Translations under genes and position numbers: made by a program
NCBI GenBank assembly: GCA_033675265.1
Contig: JAUJYZ010001274.1
Coordinates: forward strand, 62,001-126,000
DNA from: Actinostola sp. cb2023
Taxonomy: Eukaryota > Cnidaria > Anthozoa > Actiniaria > Actinostolidae
Reading direction: 5' to 3'
Length of the DNA: 64,000 nt
Notes under the pieces: generated by a model
Database searches by the model: none
Seen by the model: the letters and a program-made list of their open reading frames with translations, nothing else
Told to the model about the DNA's origin: nothing
Shown here: positions 1 through 10,800 of the stretch, piece by piece
Layout: each line of letters starts with the position of its first letter
Numbering within the stretch: position 1 is the stretch's first letter

Positions 1-76
1 ACTTTTATGTGTTACCATGTACTGTACGGCAGTGCACAACTCGCAGCACTTCACTTTCTACCAGAAACGACTAGTT
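1..76. repeat. Dispersed inverted repeat, copy 1
   Basis: This sequence reappears in reverse complement at 19622-19691 with about 90% identity (core GTTACCATGTACNNGGCAGTGCAC). Probably the end of a mobile element; the rest is outside the window. Confidence 0.7.
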
Positions 77-234
77 AGATATTTGTATAAATGTATACTA
101 CAACCTTTCTGCAATTGAGTGTATACTATATACAATATGCATGATTACATGTACATAGTATATGCAACTACAGTTAGATAAACTGTACAACTGTACCAGA
201 ACATTTTAAAAAACATTGATAATTTAAAAGGCAA

Positions 235-357
235 TCTGAAATGGATGATCTGAGACTGAGAAGAATTGTGGGGATCAGCTACTCATAATCCAAGGGCCGA
301 AGGTGAAATCCACCAGTCTCCCATAATTCCCCTCAGTCTCAGATCATCCATTTCAGA
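235..357. mobile_element. Small MITE-like element with 26-bp inverted ends
   Basis: Positions 235-260 and 332-357 are perfect reverse complements (core ATGGATGATCTGAGACTGAG). There is no coding capacity. Confidence 0.75.
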
Positions 358-421
358 ATGGTCTGTTTTGATTGTTTTATTGAATATGTATATACAATTA
401 CTGACAAATTTTATTAATGCA

Positions 422-890
422 TACATATGTACATGTAGCACCTGTGTAGCAAGCGTTTTTTTAGGCTGGAAGAGTTTTCGTTGTTTGGCCGCACGAACGT
501 TGGGGCGAGAGTAATAAAAAGGAGAAGGAGGGGGAGGGGATGGGCGAAACGGAAACGCTTGCAGGCAAACCCTGCGATATTGGTAAACGCCCCTTGATAT
601 TTGATGGTTGAATGAATTCATAACGTGACAGCTTATCAGTGAAATAGCCAATCCCAACGAAGCTATTATACGGCGGAAGTGAAATTTCATTTTGGATCTG
701 TCACAAATAGTATCCCTCGCATAAAAATATCATCGAATGAAGTGTTTGGAATTTAGAGATAACACTATAAATAAACTACAGCACCTCCTTCCCATTTTTG
801 CTCTCGCCCCAACGTTTGCACGGCCAAAAAACGAAAACTCTTCCGTGTGGCCTAAAAATGCTTGCTACGCAGGTGCTACATGCACATGTA
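422..890. mobile_element. Foldback element with ~90-bp arms
   Basis: Arms 422-511 and 801-890 are inverted copies (for example GAGTTTTCGTT on one and AACGAAAACTC on the other) with small indels. The loop holds purine-rich sequence and no convincing gene. Open frames here are shadows of the repeat. Confidence 0.7.
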
Positions 891-940
891 TTGCCTAAGT
901 TATTAGCTTGGAAATAATAGTAATACTTTATTTATGACAG

Positions 941-1255
941 TTATTCAGCCTCACTATCACTGCTATCATCCGAATCAACAGAAGAAAAAGTACTGTTGAT
1001 TAGATCAGTGCTTGAAGAAAACTGCTTCACTAATGTTCTCATCCACTGGAGTGTGTCTCCCATATCTAGTTGTGATATGGGATACTCAGGCAGACTCCTG
1101 AAAGCTGAGTGAGACCTTTTGTTCTTGAAACTGAACACATCAGCAATTAGACGATCATTGATCATGATGTCAATGTCAGCCTCAGAGCTTGTGTGTCCAG
1201 TCGTTTGTGCAGGTGTCTTGGCTTGTGTGTCAAAATGTGACACAATCTCAGATAG
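941..1255 (-). pseudogene. C-terminal exon of a DUF6589-like transposon protein (relic)
   Basis: The minus strand encodes DVFSFKNKRSHSAFRSLPEY, then LQWMRTLVKQF and an acidic tail SSVDSDDSSDSEAE before a stop. The F-x-F-x-x-x-R-x-H-x-x-F...WM pattern resembles the C-terminus of transposon-associated DUF6589 proteins, as I remember them. With the exon at 2625-2815 it would form part of one gene on this strand. Family assignment is tentative. Confidence 0.4.
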
Positions 1256-1560
1256 ATGTTTATAATATTCATTAATAATTCATTAGGCAGCTGTCCAATC
1301 TGTGCTCAGCATTCTGGTCACGTGGCTACCTTGTAACTCCCATACAATTTCCAAGAAACTTAAAGCACGGGGAGGGTTTGAATAGTTGGCAAGGAATAGG
1401 TGGGGTTGATTAATTACTGCTATTGTTCATAAGTATGATACAGAATAGTAATAAAGCTTATTAGTATTCTGTATCTGATACAGAATACTAATAGACCTTA
1501 TTAGTATTTTGTATCAGATACAGAATACTAATAAGCTCTACAAGTATTCTGTATCGATGA
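1256..1560. repeat. Repeat family A: AT-rich stretch plus palindromic GATACAGAATACTAATA units
   Basis: 1256-1430 and the palindromic units at 1435-1556 (GATACAGAATACTAATA and its complement repeated) are homologous to 53435-53700, including the shared CACGGGGAGGGTTTGAATA. No gene is seen in it. Confidence 0.65.
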
Positions 1561-2500
1561 ATGCATTATATGAGAGGAACAATACATTATCCTAAAAGCT
1601 AATTAAGAAAAATACTCAGTTGTATTTTGTTCCGCAGTTTCTTTATTGTAACTCCCTTCCTCTAACTTTTTTAATAAACGATCTACATCTATCTATCTAT
1701 TTAGCACCTTCACCGTTTTAACTTACTTACTATTGATACAATCATTGGATTTCTAGCTTTGTGCGGCAATACTTTCACAATCTCAACTAAATTATAGCAA
1801 ACTTTGAAAGACACGAGATTACTTGAAATTAAGGACTTCTCGCTAAATATTGCCCGTTACTTGCTACATTATTCTTTTCAAGAACCTCGAATTAGAAGAT
1901 GGTAAAGCCGGGTAATTAATGTTAGTCGAACTAGAATTTATGTGTCAAAAGACAAGTCAACAGACTCTTTCCTTGCTACCTTGTTATTACGAATTACGAG
2001 ACATCTGCCATCCTTCAAAAATCTTTACACTCCACTTTGTGGCTAGTTTGGCCACATTCCCTCAACAACTGACTCGCTTACGATGCACTTTTGGCAGTTT
2101 ACGAAAATTGCCAGCCATCGTCTCAAATGCCCGTCTTAGCTCTATGACCTTCTGTGAGATCTGTTCTTGAATTGATTAGTGAAAAGAATTGAAATGTATT
2201 CTAAATGAAAAAGCATTCATATTTCATATTTGCAGTATTTTTTCTTTGTATTTGTCTCAATGAGCAATCAACTCTATTCAAAAACTACCAAGTATGAAAA
2301 GAAACAAAACATTTATTAAACAATCGATATCTTAACTAAGCTATAATACCAAACTACTTTCATTGTTCAGTGCGGTCAAGCAATCGGAATGAGAATTGAA
2401 TGCTAAAAGAACAGTTATTATATTCTTTTCATCTCAATCAGATATTGACTACAATTCTGGTTGAAACGCCTACCTGGTTCAAACAATGATTAAACAATAT

Positions 2501-2624
2501 CATAAGTAATTTACAATATTCGTGACAATGTTGTATCTTATTTACAATCTCGAGCCGAATCTCTCGCCTTCGGCTCGAGATTGTAAATAAGATACAATAT
2601 TGCCACTCATATTGTAAATAATAC
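2501..2624. mobile_element. Hairpin element, family B copy 1
   Basis: Arms of about 50 nt pair around GAATCTCTCGCCTTCGGCTCGAGATTG (loop CTTCGG). A relative with the same outer sequence lies at 54361-54475. Confidence 0.7.
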
Positions 2625-2815
2625 TTCTGAGATTTGGCAATCTTTTGTGCATTATCTGGTGTTAAGTTATTTCCAATATTGTCAAATCGGCCTTTCAATA
2701 ATCGCACCTCGTGTTCGATCCTCAGATCACATGGAATATTTCTTCCTTTCCCCCCTGACGAATTTACATATCTCCCCCACTTGAGCTTCTGAGCCATTCT
2801 TGGAGACAGGAGGGC
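2625..2815 (-). pseudogene. Internal exon of a DUF6589-like transposon protein (relic)
   Basis: It encodes ALLSPRMAQKLKWGRYVNSS, GGKGRNIPCDLRIEHEVRLL and DNIGNNLTPDNAQKIAKS. The W-x-R-x-x-N-x-x-G-G-x-G-x-N-I-P-x-D-L-x-x-E-H pattern is characteristic of DUF6589 proteins found in cnidarian transposable elements. Borders TTAAG and GTATTA are plausible. A hairpin element abuts its 3' end, so the gene is interrupted. Confidence 0.5.
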
Positions 2816-2965
2816 CTTAATAATAATAATAATATTATTACACTTTATTGAGTAAACTAGAATCACATCTAGGTATACTTAATTTACAGTTATTAATTAT
2901 TAAGTAAAATAATATAATAATTGAAATGTTTAAAAGTAATTTTAACAAATAAACTTAAGTATAAT

Positions 2966-3053
2966 AAATCCAATTTCAATAATAATGTGCTGTAAATTTT
3001 AATATAATTATTATATTAACATTTACAGGACATTATTATTGAAATTGGATTTA
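2966..3053. repeat. AT-rich hairpin with ~40-nt arms
   Basis: AAATCCAATTTCAATAATAA at 2966 pairs with TTATTATTGAAATTGGATTT at 3053. Confidence 0.65.
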
Positions 3054-3091
3054 TATTGATGTTTGAATACATACCTTTACCAGTGCAAGGT

Positions 3092-3695
3092 ACTTGGAAG
3101 TTTTGCTATCTGAAAGTGTTGCTATCTCGGATTTTTGCGATCTGGAAGTTTTGCTATCTTCAAGTTTTGCCATCATGGATTTTTGCTATCCGGCTCGGAT
3201 TTTTGCTATCTCCGACGTAGTGTTGCTATCTCGGAATTTTGCGCATGCTGTCTCGAAGTTTTGCTATCTTGAAGTTTTGCTATCTCGGATGTTTGCTATC
3301 TCTTGAAGTTTTTCTAACTCGGATTTTTGTTATCTCGGAGTTTTGCTATCTAGAAGTTTTGCTATCTAGAAGTTTTGCTATCTCGGATGTTTGCTATCTC
3401 TTGAAGTTTTTCTAACTCGAATTTTTGTTATCTCGGAGTTTTGCTATCTAGAAGTTTTGCTATCTAGAAGTTTTGCTATCTCGGATGTTTGCTATCTCTT
3501 GAAGTTTTTCTAACTCGAATTTTTGTTATCTCGGAGTTTTGCTATCTAGAAGTTTTGCTATCTAGAAGTTTTGCTATCTAGAAGTCAGTTTGCTATCTTG
3601 GATTGTTGCTTTCTTGAAGATTTACTATCTCGGATTTTTGCTATTTCGAAGTTTTGCTATCTCGAAGTTTTGCTATCTCGGATGTTTGCTATGAA
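3092..3695. repeat. 16-bp minisatellite (TTTTGCTATCTCGAAG family), first block
   Basis: Degenerate tandem copies of a ~16-bp unit, with TCGGATTTTTGCTATC variants. Long open frames on the plus strand are an artefact: the unit has no stop in any frame. Confidence 0.9.
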
Positions 3696-4135
3696 AGGAC
3701 ATTTCTGGAAAGTTTCGATGGTATATATAGGATAAAATCTCAAAAAGTTATCGGGGATGACATTTATAGACTTTCGGTATGGGATATTATTTTTTCAGTT
3801 TCAATTTCCTTCCGGTCCATTGTTTGTTGCTAAACGATTTCCGAGTCTTTATTTGCTGATCTAAAAACTATTAATTTTATTTTACCAGAAAGAAATCTAA
3901 AAATATACTAGGAGTTGACGGAAACAACTGCCATTATATAAATAAAGGCAAACCAAGAGAGGAAGGGAACATTCCTTCCTTCCTTTCTTTATTCATGACG
4001 AGGCATCGGTTCTGAAAACTGAATCGAATGAGTTGTGGCCAATTAAAAATATATATGAGAACTGTCATTACAAAACGCGGCTTCTACAACAAAGCACCTT
4101 TTCAAGAAAACAGACCTCATATCGTTGCATCAAAA

Positions 4136-5178
4136 TATGTTTTGCTATCTCGAAGTTTTGCTATCTCGAAGTTTTGCTATCTCGAAGTTTTCAGTGCGCT
4201 GCAATCTCGAAGTTTTCATCTGGAAGTTTTTCTATCTCGGATTTTTGCGATCTGGAACCCGTTTTGCTATCTTCAAGTTTTGTCATCATGGATTTTTGCT
4301 ATCCTGCTCGGATTTTTGCTATCTCCGTTGAAGTGTTGCTATCTCGAAATTTGGCTATCTCGAAGTTTTGCTATCTTGAAGTTTTGCTATCTCGGATGTT
4401 TGTTATCATATCAAGAAATCCCCCATTAAAATGTGCTGTTGCTCGGCCAGTTTTCCTATGTCCATATTTGGGCATTGTACTTACCATATTTGGAATCCCT
4501 GTAAAGATTTTTCGCTTAAAAGTACGATTTTTATCGAAAAATCCATCCAAACTTACAGCAAATCGAGTAAATGAATGTAAACTTTGTCGGCCATTTTGGA
4601 ACACGGCCAAAAAGACTGGAAAAGCGAACACAGGGTGACCGCTAAACTCGTGCCCAGTCCCCGTAAGTCGGTCTACGAAAACAGCACAGATTTCTTCATA
4701 TGTGTTGAAGTTTTTCTATCTCGGATTTTTTCTCTCTCGGATTTTTGCTATTTAGAAGTTTTTCTATCTAGAAATCAGTTTGCTATCTCGGATTGTTGCT
4801 TTCCTGAAGTTTTGCTATCTCGGATTTTTGCTATCTCGAAGTTTTGCTATCTCGAAGTTATGCTACATGTATGTCGAAGATTTGCTATCTAGAAGTCATT
4901 TTGCTATCTCGGATTGTTGCTTTCTTGAAGTTTTGCTACATGTATGTCGTATTAGTTTTGCTATGTCGAAGTTTTGCTACATGTATGTCGAAGTTTTGCT
5001 ATCTCGAAGTTTTGCTATCTCGAAGTTTTGCCATCTCGAAGTTTTGCTACATGTATGTCGAATTAGTTTTGCTATCTCGAAGTTTGCTATCTCGAAGTTT
5101 TGCTACATGTATATATGACGAAGTTTTGCTATCTCGAAGTTTTGCTATCTCGAAGTTTTGCTATCTCGGGATTTGTAG
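4136..5178. repeat. 16-bp minisatellite, second block, interrupted by unique DNA at 4400-4690
   Basis: Same unit as 3092-3695, with a longer variant carrying GCTACATGTATGTCGAAG. 4400-4690 is non-repetitive and shows no gene. Confidence 0.88.
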
Positions 5179-5631
5179 TTGCTGTATCTCGTATTCTTGG
5201 AAAGATGTATATCGTACATTGTATATATATTATATCTCGAATGTCCCTTTGGAGCCACCGTACATATATACACGACACTCATAAACACAATAATTAGTTG
5301 AATTATTAATTGTAAGTCAGAAGTCGAGAGGCCAGAAATGATAACGAAAATTCACTTTGAGCTTGCGTACAACTTTATGCGTGTGCTTAAGTTGCCATTT
5401 TGTCGATTGTTTGATATGTCGCCATGTTTAACGTTTCACTAACTTCGATAAATAATGTTCTCGTTCTGCTCCCCGTACGTGACTAAGTCAGTCGTATGGA
5501 CACGATGATGTTCGTGATTGTAATAATGTAGTGAGCAAACCATTAAAACTATAAATTATATACAACATGAAAACACAAATAATAATAACAAACACTCTGG
5601 ACACCCAAACATTTGTTTTAATATATCTGTA

Positions 5632-5803
5632 TTAGTTGACATGGCTATCCATTAATAAACTAATACATGTTATCCCCTAATACTCTAGTAATCGTCAGTC
5701 CCATGTACTGCGTGCTGTATTAGTTGACATGGCTATCCCTTAATAAACTAATACATATTAACCCCTAATACTCTAGTAATTATCAGTCCCATGTACTGAT
5801 GCC
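5632..5803. repeat. Tandem duplication, ~86-bp unit, two copies
   Basis: GTATTAGTTGACATGGCTAT begins both copies (about 5631 and 5717), and TAATACTCTAGTAAT recurs in both. Confidence 0.85.
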
Positions 5804-5904
5804 GTGCTGTATTTTACGCTGGAGCTGAAAAACAAAAGAAGACGTAGATGTAATGTTTCAAAGCCGAGAATGAGGATTAGACGGGGTTTCCAGTCCGAGG
5901 CGAA

Positions 5905-6275
5905 GCCGAACGACTTCTCATACTCATTGTTTCCAAGTCCATCGTGTGACCGGATTTGATGCACCGGATTGGCTGGTTACCTCATGAATAATTAATAAGC
6001 TTGAGAATATTATTTCTGACATATGAAAAAGCGGTTCATCCGATATCCAAACACCACGAAGTTGGTTAAAAGACCCGGCTGTACGTATCCCATCTTTTTT
6101 TTCTTCAAGACACTTCTGGATGTTTTCAGTGATATCGGATGATATGCCGAACGGTGGCCGTGCCATTGGTTGAGCGATGATTTTGTGCGCTGTGATTGGT
6201 TGAATAGACGTATTCGTTTCCGTACCGTGACCGTAACATCCGTGCCGTAGGTTTCCCACTCATACGAAAACGAAT
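5905..6275. other. Non-coding stretch ending in MITE family C terminus
   Basis: No gene is seen. The right end, TTTCCCACTCATACGAAAAC at about 6251-6270, also occurs at 55930-55946 and (as TTTCACACTCATACGAAAAC) at 47825-47844, marking a dispersed MITE family. Confidence 0.5.
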
Positions 6276-6536
6276 ATAAGGCTAAACATATCTGACTTTT
6301 TTTGGCGTCGGCCGTTCTCGGAATCAATATAACTCATTGGTAGGATTAATAGTCCCTTTTCGAGTTAACAGATACCGCTGTAAAACCGCTGTACTTATTG
6401 ACATCAGACGCATTTGTACATGGTTAGCCTCGAGTCAGTGTAAATCACTAAGAACACGAAAAAATGTTGACATGAAACAATAGAAACATTTTTGTATTGC
6501 ACGGACGTCTGTTCTCTGAATATAGACGCTAACCCT

Positions 6537-7412
6537 GTTGTAAATGGAAAACACTAGATCCCAATGACCAAAACCAGGTCAAGATTTGAATAACAATTGA
6601 TGCCTCGTTCTACAAAGACATGTCCTGAATATGTCTTTGTAGAACGATGCATATCTAGCATTATAACCAATCGAAAAATTGTCGCGCGCGCCCATTGGCT
6701 AAAACGGGTCACGTGGTACGATTTCATTGGACGGATGTCAGGTAATATCCCCCAGTTTTGAGGTGATATCCCCCAGTTTGGAGAAAAATGAAATTATCTG
6801 AACTTTTTAAAGACTGTAATGTATTTTCAAAAGCTTGTATAACATACATATGGTGTACTTGTTCCTTTATGGGGATTTTAACGTCGATACGACAGGTATT
6901 TGAGGTATTTTAATAATTTTTTGATCGTTGAACTACGAATGAAACGTCAAAATCGGCGCCCAAAAAGTCACTCAAATAAAACCCAAAATATCATGAAAAC
7001 CACTCAAAAAATCTTCAACAAATATCAGTCTTTTATTTTCGAATTTTTTTTTAGAAGTTTACACATGAAAATATCTCAAACGGAACGGATATTTGAACTC
7101 GATGAAACTTGTTTTCTTCATTCGTCATTTTGTTTCGGTTTCTTCAACATGGAAGTCGACGTAGACAATTTATCGAAGGGTAATAAAATAAATAAACCTA
7201 TTTCTGGCTTACTGGTATATCGGGTGATAATGTCCTTGGATTAGAGATATCCTCAAAATATCACCATCTCTCGGCCGCGGACATTATCAGCCGATATACC
7301 AGCCGCCAGAAGGGGTTTATTTACTAAATAGTTCCTATTGTTGTACAGTAGTTCCTATTGTTATTCAAATATTGACCTGGTTTTGGTCATTGGGATCTAG
7401 TGTTTTCCGTTG
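6537..7412. mobile_element. Foldback element with ~60-bp arms
   Basis: 6537-6597 and 7353-7412 are inverted copies (CACTAGATCCCAATGACCAA against its complement). Inside lie a palindrome at 6608-6650 (ACAAAGACATG/CATATGTCTTTGT type) and an inverted pair at 7209-7238 and 7274-7301 around ATATCGGNTGATAATGTCC. No credible gene. Confidence 0.65.
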
Positions 7413-7452
7413 TAAATGCGTCTTGTCAAGGACAGCGGTCATCTCTCGAAAC

Positions 7453-7650
7453 TGGAGTACAGCGGAACCTTTATATAACGGACCTCTATTAAGCGGCCAC
7501 CCTCTATTCAGCGGCCACTTTTCAAGGTACCGATATTTTTTGTCTTTCAAGCTCTGTAAATTATAACTCTATTTTAAAATTAGCGGCCACCTCTATACAA
7601 CAGCCAGTTTGCAAAGTCCCGAGGGTGGCCGATATATAGAGTTTCCACTG
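7453..7650. mobile_element. Tigger/pogo-like MITE with TA target duplication
   Basis: It starts CAGCGGAACCTTTATATAAC and ends in the complement of CAGTGGAAACTCTATATATC, with TA on both sides. The internal GCGGCCAC motifs and CAGTGGAACCTCTATATAACGG-type TIRs are typical of pogo/Tigger elements. It is non-autonomous. Confidence 0.75.
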
Positions 7651-7661
7651 TATTTACTTAC

Positions 7662-7801
7662 GAAGTTTGAAGAAGTCTAAATTCAGTCTGTCTTGGTTGC
7701 ACGATTTCCAATAAACAAGGTATCCGTTCTCTCGTGGCCACCCACCATTAGGATGAACACAATAATTGGTCTTCTTATTTTGGAGGGATTTCGATGGGAG
7801 C
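7662..7801 (-). CDS. ADAM gene exon 36: trefoil-like module, CVHPNGG part
   Basis: Borders are GTTCCAG and GTAAGT; phase 2 to 1. It encodes LPSKSLQNKKTNYCVHPNGG and WPRENGYLVYWKSCNQDR, paralogous to cassette exon 16. It has a donor and no stop, so at least one more exon lies to the left; I could not identify it with confidence. Confidence 0.78.
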
Positions 7802-10800
7802 CTGGAACACAAATGGTAAAAAGAACTGATCAATTATGAATGTCTAATTATGTAAGATATCAAACACGAGAAAGAGTGTTTCATCCGATATATGGTGGAA
7901 CCTCTACATAAAGGACCTCTATTAAGCGGTCACCCTCGAGCTCTATTAAGTGGCTACTTTTCAACTTTTTTTAACTTAAAGACCGATTTAATGAACAACG
8001 ACGACCCATTGACAAACCCTATTCTAGATCTAAACCTACTACCGTCTCAGAACATTTACTTTCTAATAATCGCTCTGCTTCTGACACTTTACTTATTCCT
8101 ACAACAAATATTTTCTTCTCGTGACTCTATTCGCAAGGGTAGAGAAACCTTTCTTATAACCAAAGCTAACGCTCTTGAACCTAACGCCCTTAATAAACGC
8201 GACAAAACTTACTAATCCCCCCATTCATTTCATATTTTCAGCCATATATTTTTATATGTATTTATTTTATTTTTACCTCTTTTATCACCCACTTGTAACA
8301 TTACACTATATATCTAAACTAACGTTTTTACATTCTTTATAATATGCCTGATTGCAACTACAAGATTTTCAAGTTAATATATATTTTTATTTCGTCATTT
8401 CCGCTTTTGCTATATACACAGTCATTCTCAAAAAGGTTGTCCAGATGAAAAGACTACAATACGTCTACAATTAATAAAGTTATGTGATTCATTATGTTTT
8501 CAATGTCCTCGCGTGGAATTTCAATTTAAGATGAAAAAGTACACAATTATGCAACATTGTGACTGAGAACTGAATGTAATGGCGCTATTATCAACTCGCA
8601 GTTCCGCCCGCAGAAATTGAAAACATAATAAAGCACGTGACTTTAGTGTAGTATTGTCGTCTTTTCATCTGGACAACCTTTTTGAGAGAGACTGTATTTT
8701 GGAACCATGTAAACTATTCGCGCCAGTCCCTTGCAGCGCGAGTATAAATAAGAGCTCTGCATCTAATTACTGCCCAGTTCGCGTAAGAACCCTTCACTGC
8801 GCTACCTATCCTTACTCAGTCATGGCCGATGAACAAGTTCCTGTCCCAGCTGCTGTTGAACAAGCCCAGGCGTTGAGAGTTCAACCCAACCAAGTATATA
8901 AGTACCTGCTGCGAATCCAGACCATGGTCCTTTCAGGTATAAACTTTTTCTAGGTCGTTTACAAGTTCGTTCGATTTCCCTCAGCTCCCTAAAAGTTTGC
9001 ACGTGTGTTTAACTCTAATGTGAGTGTTTGTTTACCGGCCGTGCTTCGCCTCGCAAACACTGGGTTTGTGGAGTTGAATTTCCCTCGCCTCCCTAAACGT
9101 TTGCACGTGTGTTGAACTCTAATGTGAGTGTTTGTTTACCGTGCTTCGCCTCGCATACACCGGGTTTGTGGAGTTGCATTTCCCTCGGCTCCCTAAAAGT
9201 TTGCATGTGTGTTGAACTCTACAGTGAGTTTTTGTTTACCGTGCTTCGCCTCGCAAACACCGGGTTTGTGGAGTTGCATTTCCCTCAGTTTCCCTTCTCG
9301 GTTGCTTGTTTGTGTTGTATAGTCGGTACTATACAACATGATACAACGTCATATTTACTTTATGCATGCTTTACCTCACAAACCCCTGGTCAGTTTGCTT
9401 TCCCTCCACTTTGCCTCGTTAAGTTTTGCATGCTTAGAAGTATGAGGTTGAACATTGTCGTATGGCTTGTGCTTCATATTTCCCTTTGCGTACCGTGACG
9501 TAATGTCCAAGCATTCTAGTTGCATGGTTAATGTTGAGCAATGATTTCCCTTAGCGTTATTATTATTAGTATAGCGTTCTGCACCCTATATATTGTCAAG
9601 ACGGTGCAAATTCGACTGAGTTGTTCAGTTTTGGGTATATTTGTGTTTTCGACATTTGCAGATTTGCTGCTTCTCGCATTTGCATCCAATTTGCTGTTGT
9701 ATTGTTTATCTTTGTTGCTGTCCCTCCCTCCACACCTCCCTTTGTTTCCCTTAAATTCCTTTGTGATTGTCTCCCTTGTTATTCCCGTTTTCGCATATCA
9801 ATGATTGTGCGGGCCTTACGGTATTTTCACTGTTGCACTTTGTGGGCGCTGCAAGAATTATTAATTCGGTTATGGTGTGCCTCAGATACGTGGTACTGTC
9901 CCTGTTCCTTTTATTTTCGGTTTATTTCCGTTGCTCTAACATTTTGTGGAGATTTTGTTTTGTGTCCTCACCCGCGCTATTTGGGTTTTCTCCTTTCTGT
10001 GGCTACAGCTGCCTCCGGGATCCGTATATAGTGTCATACACTCGCTTGAACACTTTCGCGCGTTTCACTGATGCCTTCCACGCAAGCCACTCATCCTAAG
10101 TTTTGGGTGGTTGGAGGGTCCTACCGCATCAAACGCTAAGCTTCTTGGCGCGGGCGCATTTCTCCATCTCTTATTAAGCGAGCGTGAAAGGGACTGCCGC
10201 GAACAGTATGCTTTTCAAGGTCTAGATTTTTTTTTGTCAGTCAAGCTCTGTAAGATATACCTCTATTAAACGGCCACCTCTATATAACGGGCACTTTGCA
10301 AAGTCCCAATACAAGGGTTTCCGTTATATAGAGGTTCCACTACATGAATATCGAAACACCGTGTTGAAAAAAAGGTTCAAGGCGCAGCCAAGTGTTTCTA
10401 ACCAACTTCTCAGTGTTTGGATATCGGATGAAAAACTCTTTATCTTGTTTGATATACAGTCAATGTCATTAAGGTTGTCCGACTCGGAAAAGCACATTTG
10501 CAGATTTACACATTCGCAACATAACGTATATGTATATCGTTTTGCGCACATGGAACCCAGTGTCAATAATATATTATTTTCAGTAGAAGTAGCATACTGC
10601 CATTAGAATGCCATGGCAATATACAGTTGTTCAGTTTTTCAATATACAGAAGATTTCAGGTGGAGAGTTGTATTTCAGCGCTTGTAAATGTGCAAATGTG
10701 CTTTTTCGAGGTGGACATCCTTTTAAGGATGTCATTAAAATGACATTGACTATATATTTTTAAATATATAGCATTTTGCGCAAATTTGTGTGAGATTGTA

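Larger units (their letters stand above)
7893..10342. mobile_element. Tigger/pogo-like element interrupted by other elements
   Basis: The left TIR GGTGGAACCTCTACATAAAG and the right TIR, ending GTTATATAGAGGTTCCACTA, are inverted relatives of the MITE at 7453-7650. 8419-8694 and probably 8705-10210 are later insertions. No transposase frame survives. Confidence 0.55.

Noticed and set aside
283..690. 135-codon minus-strand ORF
   Set aside because: It overlaps a MITE and one arm of a foldback element.
3092..5178. Long plus-strand ORFs rich in CYLEVLLSRSFAIS
   Set aside because: They are produced by a 16-bp minisatellite with no stop in any frame; there is no start context or splice support.
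5760..5831. Possible terminal exon of the ADAM gene (acceptor GTTTTTCAG then CTCCAGCGTAA)
   Set aside because: Phase would allow FFKLPPA and stop, but a three-residue ending after one acceptor-like site is too weak to call.
9109..10099. Overlapping plus-strand ORFs of 80-136 codons with many Leu/Phe/Cys
   Set aside because: A pyrimidine-rich tandem-repeat region; three frames are open at once and none has a recognisable domain.
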